The notes below the pieces were generated by a model. That model searched no databases, had not been told where the DNA came from, and was given only the letters and a program-made list of their open reading frames with translations. Made by a program: the position numbers and the translations under genes. Below are positions 45,201 through 54,655 of a stretch of DNA of 64,000 bases, one piece after another. Within the stretch, counting starts at the first letter, position 1. Each line of letters begins with the position of its first letter. This stretch comes from Pseudomonas promysalinigenes (GTDB lineage Bacteria; Pseudomonadota; Gammaproteobacteria; Pseudomonadales; Pseudomonadaceae). The DNA lies in the NCBI RefSeq assembly GCF_014269025.2, contig NZ_CP077094.1, positions 1,054,001-1,118,000 on the forward strand. Direction: 5' to 3'.

Positions 45201-46373
45201 GATCTGAGCGCAAATCCCTTGGGGAACGTGCCCGATCTTTCCCGTCTGCAGCACGTGCGGGTGCTTTCACTCCGAGCGACAGGGCTGCAAACAATACCCA
45301 GTGCACGCGAATTACCCTGGCGTGGCCTGACCGATCTTCGGGAAAACCAGATTCGCCAGGTGACGGGTCATGTGGCCAGCCTGCAAGCGCGGTTACATCG
45401 TCTAGCACTGCATGACAACCCTTTGGAGCCGGTGAGCGAATCGTTGCTCGAGAGCCTGAGCGAGCAAACCCCGACAGCGTCACGGCGTGGGTCATATCAA
45501 CATGCTGATGCCGATTCGAAATGTCTGAATCAGTGGCTAGGAGAGGGCTCCCAATCGGCTCGGCTGCATCGAACCGATGTCTGGGAGCGCTTGCAGCAAG
45601 AGCCACAATCGACGGACCTGTTTCGTTTCCTGGCTGACTTTGCGGCCTCAGATGATTTTCGGCGCCACCCGCGTTACTACCGGGCAAGAGTATGGCGGGT
45701 ACTCGAGTTGTGCGCCGAAAACACTGATGTTCGGGAAGCAATTTTCTGGCAAGCCGCTGGCCCCCGCAGCTGTGAGGATCAATTGCTATTTCTGCTGAGT
45801 CAGATTGAGATCCGGGGAATAATCGCGCTGAGTGGGGCAGGGGAGGGGCGAGCACAGGATGAAGCGACTTTGTTGCGTTTAGGTCGCTCGTTATACCGCC
45901 TGGACCAAATAGACCGCATCGCCGCCAGGCATATCCAGTTTGTGGAGCAAAATCCCTATGCCCTGGTAGACGATGTAGAGGTTTACCTGGCTTATCGGAT
46001 CAATTTGGCCGGCAGGCTCGACTTGCCAGGGCAACCTCTGAACATGCACTACGCGGACTACAGCGGCCTGACTGGCGCAGACATCCTCAGGGCAGGAACA
46101 GAAGTTCTCGAGGGTGAAAACATCGAGGTGCTCAGTGCTTCACTGGCGGAGCGGGAGTTTTGGCAAAGCTATGTCCGTAACCGTTACCCTGAGCGTTTCG
46201 AAGCACTGGCCGCGCCTTACCATGAGCGGCTGGCGGCCTATGAAAGCGAAGCCGATTCCACCGGTGAGCAGGTTTATTTGACCCGCGCCGATGAGCTGAT
46301 GCGCCGACTCAACGCCGATGAGCGTGCGCTTTACCTGGAGCTGGCACGCGATGCCTACGGGCGCGAAGCCTGA
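42240..46373 (+). CDS. NEL-type E3 ubiquitin ligase effector with LRR and DUF6543-like N-terminus
   Basis: A 1377-residue protein. The N-terminal ~880 residues resemble the dermonecrotic-toxin-like DUF6543 region, with a hydrophobic stretch near 390-460. Leucine-rich repeats occupy about 905-1065 (LRELRLQDNRLTSLP and similar). The C-terminal 290 residues align with the NEL domain of Shigella IpaH and Salmonella SspH. They carry Cys1178 in SCEDQ (the catalytic C-x-D), then LLRLGRSLYRLDQIDRIA, DDVEVYLAYRINL and YSGLTGADILRA. NEL enzymes transfer ubiquitin to host proteins, which bacteria lack, so a eukaryotic target is implied. There is no Sec signal and no secretion genes or chaperone nearby. 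AGGA lies about 10 nt before ATG 42240. Monocistronic, convergent with glpD. Confidence 0.88.
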   Translation: MPDSLMTPDSVDALIGQQLPKWLKGVDEDLLQGFHQALRNQQAAAQAVKNRLEGIPSLEVFAAARLEQALHAQGLSTVDVRGSNVHVQEDVELPSVSPRLFTPVQTIRSRQSLLAAALHNFHESETHPALNRKAHLRDLDGNKLPLSFEAFARCCRKLDLGGEYQAVLRKHLFPKSRPPAPSDYAHKAVQQVLEENLRTQMEVAVRMARIKGELLDEDYLRLLPVVAGAPRGPAVQGLATPRQLFLLGKRLCGVVTLEMRHSAQGPLDGIIVWVPQDPYLPLARYNSWEALYRAFAKRLRSAFYRSFFGRFISERDRPAFISTLLPLIEASSAQVPAELDGRNFAVDSALFVHLRTLQVDKLLDDARVLAVPTDDETQLERDQRIQAALGAGLEMLNLAALFIPVLGQVMFAVAALGVASEVYKGYEDWQLGDRQGALQHLFNVAQGLATGAALGAAQAGIGRLLPRVPFVDGLTPVHEGDGRMRLAHAPETAHYLDGNGPLLRQFGGNFATVPDAMADALLRVIGLTPEQLRQLHLESAPVPARLNDAFDRWLLHERSPQLRGSAFDRDLTTQQGEASPAAGMLLRSFPGLSVRSAEEVLANASGTQLKALLDSGRVPLAMAEHARWMLHDSRLDRAFIGFEHESGVNADTQRLAIGMIDELAPWPAARRIELRLGEVSGRLIASRGHPQATEVLTVIQTAQGYRLLGAPEPSIEQRLWACLLQTLDAAQKGLIGDNQPLSAETLAEKLAVQAASDRRKAAQLLGMQPIGGRWRPPRRLANGRVGYPLSGRAESSRQALRRGIHGVFPTLSEALLDDYLEGLVVHHIGLWEHLGQLQQHLANLRAALEAWQRQRESFLDGVRRRRVVTQIRRAWRRKSVGASDDDYILHIEGERVGSLPVLPAGIDFGHIRQLTLRDMDLAHIDEDFLRRFSGLRELRLQDNRLTSLPAGLERLTSLRTLNLAGNRLTLDASGVSRLAMLSMLRELDLSANPLGNVPDLSRLQHVRVLSLRATGLQTIPSARELPWRGLTDLRENQIRQVTGHVASLQARLHRLALHDNPLEPVSESLLESLSEQTPTASRRGSYQHADADSKCLNQWLGEGSQSARLHRTDVWERLQQEPQSTDLFRFLADFAASDDFRRHPRYYRARVWRVLELCAENTDVREAIFWQAAGPRSCEDQLLFLLSQIEIRGIIALSGAGEGRAQDEATLLRLGRSLYRLDQIDRIAARHIQFVEQNPYALVDDVEVYLAYRINLAGRLDLPGQPLNMHYADYSGLTGADILRAGTEVLEGENIEVLSASLAEREFWQSYVRNRYPERFEALAAPYHERLAAYESEADSTGEQVYLTRADELMRRLNADERALYLELARDAYGREA

Positions 46374-46377
46374 GAAA

Positions 46378-46400
46378 TGGGCGACCCTTGAGGTCGCCCA
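46378..46400. terminator. Bidirectional hairpin between the NEL gene and glpD
   Basis: A perfect 9-bp stem TGGGCGACC/GGTCGCCCA with a 5-nt loop begins 4 nt after the NEL stop and ends 8 nt before the glpD stop. A short T-rich tail follows on the plus strand. Confidence 0.7.
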
Positions 46401-46407
46401 TTGTGCT

Positions 46408-47937
46408 TCAGGCTGCGTGACTGCGAGCAGCGCCTTGCGCCAGGTAGGCCGCCAAAGCGCGCTGTTCGTCTTCATTGGTGAACAAACCAAGCTTGGTCCG
46501 CCGCCACAGGATATCGTCGGCGCTGACCGCCCACTCCTCGCTGCGCAGGTAGTCGACTTCCCGCGTGAACAGCCCTGCGCCAATCGCCTGGCCCAGGTCG
46601 TCGGGGCCATTTACGCCCTCGAGCAACTGCCACACACGGCTACCGTAGGTCTGCGCCCAACGCTTGGCGATCTCGACCGGCACCCAGCCGTTGCGTGCCT
46701 GCAGTTCATCCACCAGCCCCTGCACGCTGGCCATGCCCTCGCCACCTGGCAGCGGCGCGGTGGCGGTCCAGCTGCCGCGCATCTGGCTGAAGAACGGTTT
46801 GAGCTCGGCCATGGCCGACTCGGCGAGCTTGCGATAGGTTGTCAGCTTGCCGCCGAACACCGAAAGCAGAGGCGCCTGGCCGTCACCGGCGGACAGCGCC
46901 AGGGTGTAGTCCCTTGTGACTGCCGAAGGATTATCGGATTCGTCGTTGCACAGCGGGCGTACACCGGAATAGGTGTGCAGGATGTCGCTACGGCTTAGCT
47001 GATGATTGAAATGGGCGTTCACTACCTTAAGGATGTAATCGGTCTCTTGCTCGGTGATCGCTACCTTGGCCGGATCCCCGCTGTATTCGCGATCGGTAGT
47101 ACCAATCAAGGTGAAGCGGTCCAGGTAGGGGATACAGAAGACGATGCGCTGGTCCTCGTTCTGCAAAATGTAGGCATGTTCGCCTTCATAAAGCCGCGGC
47201 ACGATGACATGGCTGCCCTGGATCAAACGGATGCCATATGGCGCATCGAGCTTAAGATCGTCCTTGATGAAGCTGGCAACCCACGGGCCGGCCGCATTGA
47301 CCAGGGCACGGGCGCGTATGGTTTGCAGGCTGCCATCGGCGTGCTGCAGCTCCACCTGCCATAAACCATTCACGCGCTCTGCACGCAGGCAGCGGGTATG
47401 GGTAAGAATGTGCGCACCGTGTTCGCGGGCGGCCATGGCGTTGAGGACTACCAGGCGGGCATCATCCACAGCGCAATCGGCGTATTCGAAGCCGCGGGTG
47501 ATCGCCGGCTTCAGTGGGTAGCCAGGGCCGAAGCGCAGGCTGCGCGAGGCACCAAGACGCTTGCGCTTGCCCAAGTTGTCGTACAGAAACAGGCCGGCAC
47601 GGATCATCCATGCAGGGCGCAGATGAGGGCGATGGGGCAGCACGAAGCGCATCGGTTTGACGATATGCGGGGCTTTGGCCAGCAGCACTTCACGTTCGGC
47701 CAGCGCTTCGCGCACCAGGCGGAATTCGTAATGCTCAAGGTAGCGCAGGCCACCATGGATGAGTTTGCTACTGGCCGACGATGTATGTTGGGCCAGGTCA
47801 TCCTTTTCGCACAGCATGACTTTCAGGCCGCGACCTGCGGCGTCGGCAGCGATGCCCACACCATTGATGCCACCGCCAATCACGGCGAGGTCGTAGCAGT
47901 CGGCAAGTGATGGCTGGGACGAAACGGGCTGGGACAC
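46408..47937 (-). CDS. glpD: GlpD, aerobic glycerol-3-phosphate dehydrogenase
   Basis: Membrane-associated flavoprotein that oxidises glycerol 3-phosphate to dihydroxyacetone phosphate and reduces ubiquinone. The FAD-binding Rossmann motif is DLAVIGGGINGVGIAADAAGRG near residues 16-37, followed by SSKLIHGGLRYLEHYEFRLV. At 509 residues it is full length. The 249-nt leader carries GlpR-like palindromes and a promoter candidate. glpR lies upstream in the same direction. Confidence 0.96.
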   Translation of the reverse strand: MSQPVSSQPSLADCYDLAVIGGGINGVGIAADAAGRGLKVMLCEKDDLAQHTSSASSKLIHGGLRYLEHYEFRLVREALAEREVLLAKAPHIVKPMRFVLPHRPHLRPAWMIRAGLFLYDNLGKRKRLGASRSLRFGPGYPLKPAITRGFEYADCAVDDARLVVLNAMAAREHGAHILTHTRCLRAERVNGLWQVELQHADGSLQTIRARALVNAAGPWVASFIKDDLKLDAPYGIRLIQGSHVIVPRLYEGEHAYILQNEDQRIVFCIPYLDRFTLIGTTDREYSGDPAKVAITEQETDYILKVVNAHFNHQLSRSDILHTYSGVRPLCNDESDNPSAVTRDYTLALSAGDGQAPLLSVFGGKLTTYRKLAESAMAELKPFFSQMRGSWTATAPLPGGEGMASVQGLVDELQARNGWVPVEIAKRWAQTYGSRVWQLLEGVNGPDDLGQAIGAGLFTREVDYLRSEEWAVSADDILWRRTKLGLFTNEDEQRALAAYLAQGAARSHAA

Positions 47938-47955
47938 GGCAAGGCCTCCTGAGGC

Positions 47956-47985
47956 TGTTCATATCGAATATGAACATATATGTTC
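47956..47985. promoter_or_regulatory. GlpR-type overlapping palindromes before glpD
   Basis: TGTTCATAT-CGA-ATATGAACA (47956-47976) is a perfect 9+9 dyad. It shares an arm with a second perfect palindrome GAACATATATGTTC (47972-47985). Three TGTTC half-sites at regular spacing fit a DeoR-family GlpR tetramer. The block lies 19-48 nt before the glpD start, downstream of the candidate promoter. Confidence 0.75.
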
Positions 47986-48031
47986 GTTTCCGAAAATGCT
48001 AGCGCAAAAGGATGACCGTCGCCAGTCAGTC

Positions 48032-48059
48032 TCTATAGAAAAAACTGATCAGATGACAA
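48032..48059 (-). promoter_or_regulatory. Candidate sigma-70 promoter of glpD
   Basis: On the minus strand TTGTCA (48054-48059) and TATAGA (48032-48037) are 16 nt apart. A further GlpR-like half-site, TGAACATTTACGAA at 48065-48078, lies just upstream of the -35. Transcription would start about 88 nt before glpD and run through the palindromes. Confidence 0.55.
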
Positions 48060-48186
48060 GCAAATGAACATTTACGAAAATTTCAGGGGGCGGTGTGAGT
48101 GAGCACATCAGTGGGATCGAGCATCACCCGTGCAGCGCCCGATCCCATTGACGGCAGGCAGATTCAAGGCAAGCACATGCCAGCCT

Positions 48187-48942
48187 TCAAACCACCTCTA
48201 GCCGGATCTTATTCTGGTTCAACAGCTGTGCGAGCCCCGGCGCGGGCGTCTGGTCGGTCACCAGGCAATCGACCAGGCTGATCGAACCCAACCGTACCAT
48301 GGCGTTGCGCCCGAACTTGCTTGAGTCGGCAGCCAGAATCACCTGGCGAGCATTGGCAATGATGGCCTGCGATACCCGCACTTCCTGGTAATCGAAATCG
48401 AGCAGGCTGCCGTCTTCATCGATGCCGCTGATACCAACCAAGGCAAAATCCACCTTGAACTGGTTGATGAAATCCACGCTGGCCTGGCCGACCACGCCGC
48501 CATCTCGGCGTACCGTGCCGCCAGCTACCAACACTTCGAAGTCATCCTTGGCGGCGAGAATGGCAGCAACGTGCAGGTTATTGGTGATGACCTTCAAGTG
48601 GTTGTGGTTGAGCAGCGCCCTGGCAATCGATTCGGTCGTTGTACCAATATTGATGAACAGCGAAGCATGGTCGGGAATCTGCTTGGCCACGGCCTCGGCG
48701 ATGCGCTGTTTTTCGTCGCGCATCTGATCGGCGCGCATGGCATAGGCGGTGTTCTCGATGCTGGAATCGTAAGCGGCACCGCCGTGGTAGCGACGCAGCA
48801 GATTGAGCTCGGCCAGCTGATTGATATCGCGCCTGATGGTTTGCGGGGTGACGACGAACAACTGCGCCATTTCTTCGATACTGACATACCCGCGGTCGCG
48901 TACCAGTTCGAGGATTTGTTGTTGGCGTGGGGGCAGATTCAT
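48187..48942 (-). CDS. glpR: GlpR, DeoR-family glycerol regulon repressor
   Basis: DeoR-type repressor of glycerol genes, released by glycerol 3-phosphate, 251 residues. The N-terminal helix-turn-helix is [21 protein letters not shown] (about 29-49). The C-terminal sensor domain has [15 protein letters not shown] and [18 protein letters not shown] 48942 follows AAAGGA; the open frame up to 49014 is not needed. It lies between glpFK and glpD in the same direction, with a terminator hairpin before it. Confidence 0.95.
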   Translation of the reverse strand: MNLPPRQQQILELVRDRGYVSIEEMAQLFVVTPQTIRRDINQLAELNLLRRYHGGAAYDSSIENTAYAMRADQMRDEKQRIAEAVAKQIPDHASLFINIGTTTESIARALLNHNHLKVITNNLHVAAILAAKDDFEVLVAGGTVRRDGGVVGQASVDFINQFKVDFALVGISGIDEDGSLLDFDYQEVRVSQAIIANARQVILAADSSKFGRNAMVRLGSISLVDCLVTDQTPAPGLAQLLNQNKIRLEVV

Positions 48943-49015
48943 GGGCGGTCCTTTGGGGCTGCCGGACAAATTCTGCAATGATGCCGTAGGATGGGGACTA
49001 CGACCAGTAGGCAAC

Positions 49016-49034
49016 GGGGCCGCAGCGCGGCCCC
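49016..49034. terminator. Hairpin between glpK and glpR
   Basis: A perfect 8-bp stem GGGGCCGC/GCGGCCCC with a 3-nt loop, 8 nt past the glpK stop. There is no T tract. It probably separates glpFK from glpR expression. The same GGGCCGC core recurs at 52215-52231. Confidence 0.6.
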
Positions 49035-49041
49035 TGATGCA

Positions 49042-50568
<1,527 letters not shown>

Positions 50569-50582
50569 TCAGGGCGCTTGCA

Positions 50583-51434
50583 TCAGTTGGCTTGAGTATC
50601 GCCCTGGCGATTGTCGGTTGTCTCGCCACTTGGGCTTGGCACCATTGGCAGGTTGCGGGCGATAAGGCCGCGATAGGACGCGGCACCCAGGCAAGCCCCG
50701 ACGATCGGTGCGAACACCGGGATCAGAAAGTACGGAATGTCCCGGCCGCCAGTGAAGGCGATTTCACCCCAGCCGGCCAGGAAGGTCATCAATTTTGGCC
50801 CGAAATCCCGGGCTGGGTTCATCGCGAAGCCGGTCAAAGGGCCCATGGCGCTGCCAATCACTGCAATCAGCAGCCCGATCAGCAGCGGTGCCATCGGCCC
50901 CCGTGGCAGGCCGTTGTTGTCATCGGTCAGAGCCATGATCACCGCCATGAGGATTGCGGTGATAACCACTTCGACTAGAAATGCCTGGCCGGTGGAGAGT
51001 GCTGGGTGTGGGTAGGTCGAGAAAACCGAGGCCAGCTCCAGGCTCTGGGCGCTGCCGCGCAACATGCTGTGGGCTTGTTCGTAATCGAAGAACAGGTTGC
51101 TGTACAGGGTATAGACCAGCGCTGCGCCGCAAAAGGCGCCGCATACCTGGGCAAGGGCGTAAAACGGGAGTTTGCGCTTGTCGAAGCCGGCGAAAAGCGT
51201 GAGCGCAATGCTCACTGCCGGGTTCAGGTGCGCACCGGAAATACCAGCCGTGAAATAGATCGCCATGCTGACACCGACGCCCCAGATGATGCTGATTTCC
51301 CACAGCCCGAAGCTGGCGCCGGCGACCTTGAGTGCGGCGACGCATCCGGTACCGAAGAAGATCAACAAGGCGGTGCCGAGGAACTCGGCCAGGCATTGGC
51401 TGGACAGTGTGGGTTCGCGTAGAGCAGTCGTCAT
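50583..51434 (-). CDS. glpF: GlpF, glycerol facilitator (aquaglyceroporin)
   Basis: Six-helix MIP channel that admits glycerol by facilitated diffusion, 283 residues. Both NPA boxes are present, HLNPAVSIAL (about 71-80) and MNPARDFGPK (about 209-218, with the selectivity-filter Arg). First gene of glpFK. Its promoter must lie in the 301-nt divergent gap towards ybaK. Confidence 0.96.
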   Translation of the reverse strand: MTTALREPTLSSQCLAEFLGTALLIFFGTGCVAALKVAGASFGLWEISIIWGVGVSMAIYFTAGISGAHLNPAVSIALTLFAGFDKRKLPFYALAQVCGAFCGAALVYTLYSNLFFDYEQAHSMLRGSAQSLELASVFSTYPHPALSTGQAFLVEVVITAILMAVIMALTDDNNGLPRGPMAPLLIGLLIAVIGSAMGPLTGFAMNPARDFGPKLMTFLAGWGEIAFTGGRDIPYFLIPVFAPIVGACLGAASYRGLIARNLPMVPSPSGETTDNRQGDTQAN

Positions 51435-51735
51435 GTGTGACCTCGTTGTTTTTGTTGTGAGGCGCTAAGCGCTCGACAGCAAAGCCTGATGCCTATCCCC
51501 ATTGACTTCAGGCAGATGTACATAAGCGCACCTTAAAAGGGCACCCTTTATTCAGAAACGAAAAAATATAGACAAGAAACGCTGATGTCAAAGGTCGAAA
51601 GTGAACGGTCAGTCACGTTTTGATCGCATATTTAAAGGCTGATCCCTGATTTAGAGAGGTGCGTCAGCCATTAGCTAGCTGGAGTGTAGGAATTGCCCTA
51701 AAGTAGCCGCGACCTGTCCCAGACTGGAGCACCGC
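51435..51735. promoter_or_regulatory. Divergent regulatory region glpF / ybaK
   Basis: 301 nt without a gene. On the glpF strand, TTTTTTCGTTT (complement of 51556-51566) resembles the TTTTCG segments found beside the glpD operators and may be a GlpR site. A GTGA-N8-TCAC dyad at 51610-51625 has the wrong spacing for a Vfr/CRP site. CTGGAG at 51724-51729 is the ybaK ribosome-binding site. Confidence 0.35.
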
Positions 51736-52206
51736 ATGACCCCTGCACTCGATTTGCTGAAGAAAGTTCGCGCCGAACACCGCGTGCACAGCTATGAACA
51801 CGACCCCAAGTCGGCGTCATATGGCCTTGAGGCAGCAGAGAAGCTCGGTCTGGATGCGCAACAGGTGTTCAAGACCTTGCTGGCGAGCAGCGAAAAAGGT
51901 GAGTTGTTGGTTGCGGTGGTGCCGGTGATCGGAACCCTCGATCTGAAGGCCCTAGCCCATGCGGCCGGCGTCAAGAAATGCGAAATGGCCGACCCGGCGG
52001 CAGCGCAGCGGGCGACGGGGTATCTAGTGGGTGGCATAAGCCCGCTCGGGCAGAAGAAGCGCCTGCGCACGTTCATTGATGAATCGGCGCAAAACTTTAC
52101 AACCATTCACGTCAGCGCCGGGCGTCGTGGCTTGGAGGTCGAACTGGCAGCGGCTGTGCTGGCCCAACATACCCAGGGCGCGTTCGCTGCAATCGGCAAG
52201 GGGTAG
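51736..52206 (+). CDS. ybaK: YbaK/EbsC-type aminoacyl-tRNA deacylase
   Basis: A 156-residue YbaK-family editing protein that removes cysteine mischarged on tRNA-Pro. The conserved Lys in VFKTLLA (about 46), the ATGYLVGGISPLGQKKRLRTFID stretch and the C-terminal GRRGLEVELA are all present. Single gene, convergent with the ABC ATPase gene, with a bidirectional hairpin after it. Confidence 0.93.
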   Translation: MTPALDLLKKVRAEHRVHSYEHDPKSASYGLEAAEKLGLDAQQVFKTLLASSEKGELLVAVVPVIGTLDLKALAHAAGVKKCEMADPAAAQRATGYLVGGISPLGQKKRLRTFIDESAQNFTTIHVSAGRRGLEVELAAAVLAQHTQGAFAAIGKG

Positions 52207-52214
52207 GTGCATCG

Positions 52215-52231
52215 GGGCCGCAACGCGGCCC
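52215..52231. terminator. Bidirectional hairpin between ybaK and the ABC ATPase gene
   Basis: A perfect 7-bp stem GGGCCGC/GCGGCCC with an AAC loop, followed by TTC on the plus strand. It lies 9 nt after ybaK and 13 nt from the stop of the convergent gene. Confidence 0.6.
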
Positions 52232-52243
52232 TTCATACCGGTG

Positions 52244-53353
52244 TCAGTTCGTGGAACTGTAGCGGCGTACGCCATTTTCCTGACGAGACAACTGCGCCGA
52301 GACGCTGCCGGGTACCGCAAACAACACCAGATGCTCCGCCTTGACCGCGATCCCTACCTGTTCACCGACCTGATGGTCGATATGGCTTGGAAAGATCGCT
52401 TCGAGTTGGCTGCCAGTTGGCAACTGCAAGCGGTACAGTGTCGATGCACCCAGAAAACTCTTGCCGACGATGTTCGCCTGAAGTGCGCTGCCAGGTGCAG
52501 GAACGATGTCGTCCGGGCGCAGCAATACATCCACCGAACTGCCCGGCGCCATTGTGTAAGCGCGGTTGCCACGCAGCTCGCCCAGTTCGGTGTTGACCGC
52601 TTCATGGCTGCTCATCTGGCCACGGATGAAGTAGCCCTGGCCGACGAAGCTGGCCACGAACGGCGTCTGAGGTTCGTGGTATAGGTTGTAGGGGGTATCC
52701 CACTGCTCCAGTCGACCTTCCTTGAATACGCCCACGTGGTCGCTCACGGCAAACGCTTCTTCCTGGTCATGGGTCACCAGTATCGCGCTGGTGCCGCGGC
52801 TCTTGAGAATATCGCGCACCTCGTGACTCAGGCGCCGGCGTAGCTCGACGTCAAGGTTGGAGAACGGTTCGTCGAGCAGCAGCAGTTGTGGTTCGGGTGC
52901 CAGGGCCCTGGCCAAAGCGACGCGCTGTTGTTGACCGCCCGACAGCTCGTGGGGGTAGCGGCCGCCGAGACCGCCCAGCTTGACCAGTTCGAGCATCTCG
53001 TCGATCACCTGCGCCTGCTTCGGGTGCTTGGCGATGCCGAAGGCGATGTTCTGCGCGACGGTCAGGTGCGGGAACAGTGCGTAATCCTGAAACACCATGC
53101 CGATCCGGCGCTTTTCCGGTGCCAGCGTGAAGCCTGCACGGGAAATCACCTCACCTGCCAGCTGGATCTCGCCTTCATGCACCGGCTCGAAGCCGGCGAT
53201 GGCGCGTAGGGTGGTGGTCTTGCCGCAACCGGAGGAACCCAGCAGGCAACCGATGTCGCCTGCGTTCAGGTGCAGATTGAGGTTCTGGACGATGCGCTGC
53301 TCGCCGTAACCGCAGGCGAGGTTGCGCAGGTTGAGCAATAGGGGTTGACTCAT
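52244..53353 (-). CDS. Orphan ABC transporter ATPase, FbpC/iron-type
   Basis: A 369-residue ABC ATPase of the CUT1/ferric-ion class. Walker A is [10 protein letters not shown] (about 38-47), signature [15 protein letters not shown], Walker [13 protein letters not shown], switch His in [13 protein letters not shown]-terminal TOBE-type regulatory domain (about 270-369) has [11 protein letters not shown]. Neither a permease nor a binding-protein gene is adjacent, so it must pair with subunits encoded elsewhere. Ferric iron is the best guess; putrescine or other substrates are possible. Its start overlaps the argF stop by 4 nt, so it is expressed from the argF transcript. Confidence 0.88.
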   Translation of the reverse strand: MSQPLLLNLRNLACGYGEQRIVQNLNLHLNAGDIGCLLGSSGCGKTTTLRAIAGFEPVHEGEIQLAGEVISRAGFTLAPEKRRIGMVFQDYALFPHLTVAQNIAFGIAKHPKQAQVIDEMLELVKLGGLGGRYPHELSGGQQQRVALARALAPEPQLLLLDEPFSNLDVELRRRLSHEVRDILKSRGTSAILVTHDQEEAFAVSDHVGVFKEGRLEQWDTPYNLYHEPQTPFVASFVGQGYFIRGQMSSHEAVNTELGELRGNRAYTMAPGSSVDVLLRPDDIVPAPGSALQANIVGKSFLGASTLYRLQLPTGSQLEAIFPSHIDHQVGEQVGIAVKAEHLVLFAVPGSVSAQLSRQENGVRRYSSTN

Positions 53354-54270
53354 GCGTGGTGGTAAGCCGGTTCTACAAGGAATTCGAGAAGGGCCTTTTG
53401 TGCATGCAAGCGGTTTTCAGCCTGATCCCACGCGACCGAACGAGGGTCGTCTAGCAGATCATGGCTGATTTCCTCGCCACGGTGGGCGGGCAGGCAGTGC
53501 ATGAACAGGGCGTCGGGTGCCGCCAGGTCGAGCAGTGCGCGGGTGACCTGGTAAGGCGCGAAATGCGCCAGGCGCCGTGCAGTTTCCTCCTCCTGGCCCA
53601 TGGAAGTCCAGACATCCGTGGTCACCAGATGCGCACCTTGCACAGCTTGCCGCGGATCACGGACGACCTGCACACGGTCACCGCCCAGGGCCACGAAGCG
53701 CGGGTCAGGGTCGTAACCTTCGGGGCAGGCGATGCGCAACTGGAAATCGAACTGCTTGGCCGCTTCTATGTAGGAGTTGCACATATTGAAGCCGTCACCG
53801 ATCCACGCCACGGTTTTGCCCTGGATCGAGCCGCGATGTTCGAGGAACGTCTGCATATCTGCCAGCAATTGGCACGGGTGAGACTCATCAGACAAAGCGT
53901 TGATCACAGGTACCCGGGACTTGGCGGCGAATTCGGTCAGGGTGCTATGGGCGTGGGTGCGGATCATCACGGCATCGAGCATGCTCGATAGCACGATGGC
54001 GCTGTCACCGATCGGCTCGCCACGGCCCAATTGAGTGTCACGGGGCGAAAGGAAGATCGCCTGGCCACCCAGTTGGATCATGCCGGCCTCGAAGGATACG
54101 CGAGTACGGGTCGAGGATTTCTCGAAGATCATGCCCAGAACGCGATTCTTCAGGGGCTCGAACAGCACGCCGCGTTTGCGCAGGTCCTTCAGCTCGATGC
54201 CTCGGCGGATCACACCGAGCAATTCGTCGGTGGTGAAATCCAGCAGGGAGAGAAAGTGCCTAGCGCTCAT
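53350..54270 (-). CDS. argF: ArgF, anabolic ornithine carbamoyltransferase
   Basis: Makes citrulline from ornithine and carbamoyl phosphate, the sixth step of arginine synthesis. At 306 residues it has the anabolic-enzyme length. The carbamoyl-phosphate loop is STRTR (53-57); [11 protein letters not shown] and [10 protein letters not shown] are the other active-site motifs. A promoter overlapped by an ArgR box lies at 54386-54413. The 5' leader is about 110 nt and contains a run of eight T in plus sense at 54313-54320. Confidence 0.96.
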   Translation of the reverse strand: MSARHFLSLLDFTTDELLGVIRRGIELKDLRKRGVLFEPLKNRVLGMIFEKSSTRTRVSFEAGMIQLGGQAIFLSPRDTQLGRGEPIGDSAIVLSSMLDAVMIRTHAHSTLTEFAAKSRVPVINALSDESHPCQLLADMQTFLEHRGSIQGKTVAWIGDGFNMCNSYIEAAKQFDFQLRIACPEGYDPDPRFVALGGDRVQVVRDPRQAVQGAHLVTTDVWTSMGQEEETARRLAHFAPYQVTRALLDLAAPDALFMHCLPAHRGEEISHDLLDDPRSVAWDQAENRLHAQKALLEFLVEPAYHHA

Positions 54271-54385
54271 GATTGACTACCTTATTTGCAACAGTATGCA
54301 GGTCGACCGTGCAGTTTTTTTTAACAACGGGGGATGACCTGCGGCGTAAGCCGCACGGGGCGGACAAAATTGGGAAAGGCGCAAT

Positions 54386-54413
54386 ACTATAATTAAATGT
54401 CGCCTGAAACCAA
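54386..54413 (-). promoter_or_regulatory. argF promoter overlapped by an ArgR box
   Basis: On the minus strand TTGGTT (54408-54413) and TATAGT (54386-54391) are 16 nt apart. On the plus strand TGTCGC-N8-AA (54398-54413) matches the Pseudomonas ArgR consensus exactly and covers the -35 and spacer. Arginine-ArgR would therefore repress argF by occlusion. Confidence 0.75.
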
Positions 54414-54420
54414 GAGGGGA

Positions 54421-54486
54421 AACAGCAGCTCCATCTAAAGGATGTTGCAAGGGTTGTCGTAACCCTTTGGCCTGTGCTGTTTTTTA
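54421..54486 (+). ncRNA. Candidate structured RNA upstream of the argF promoter
   Basis: An outer stem AACAGCA (54421-54427)/TGCTGTT (54475-54481) encloses an inner perfect 7-bp hairpin AAGGGTT/AACCCTT (54449-54467) and is followed by TTTTT. A perfect TATAAT lies at 54388-54393 on the plus strand, so a transcript of about 90 nt ending here is conceivable. No -35 is convincing and no known RNA family was recognised. Confidence 0.35.
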
Positions 54487-54655
54487 TTTGCTACAGCAGT
54501 TTGTACACGGCTTGCTGGCGATTTGGCAAATGCCTGTCGCGAATCGTGCGCCTGATGTCGTGCGATTCATGTCTTGAAGTGCGATGGTCGGAGCAAGGGC
54601 CGCAGTGCATAGTCAGGGTTTGACGACTCCTCACTACAACAAGGCAGAGGCGGCC

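Noticed and set aside
51610..51625. Vfr/CRP site in the glpF-ybaK gap
   Set aside because: The dyad is GTGA-N8-TCAC, two nucleotides too wide for the N6 spacing of CRP-type sites.
54421..54486. RsmY/RsmZ-type regulatory RNA
   Set aside because: Only about two GGA motifs are present and not in repeated hairpin loops, so it does not look like a CsrA/RsmA decoy.
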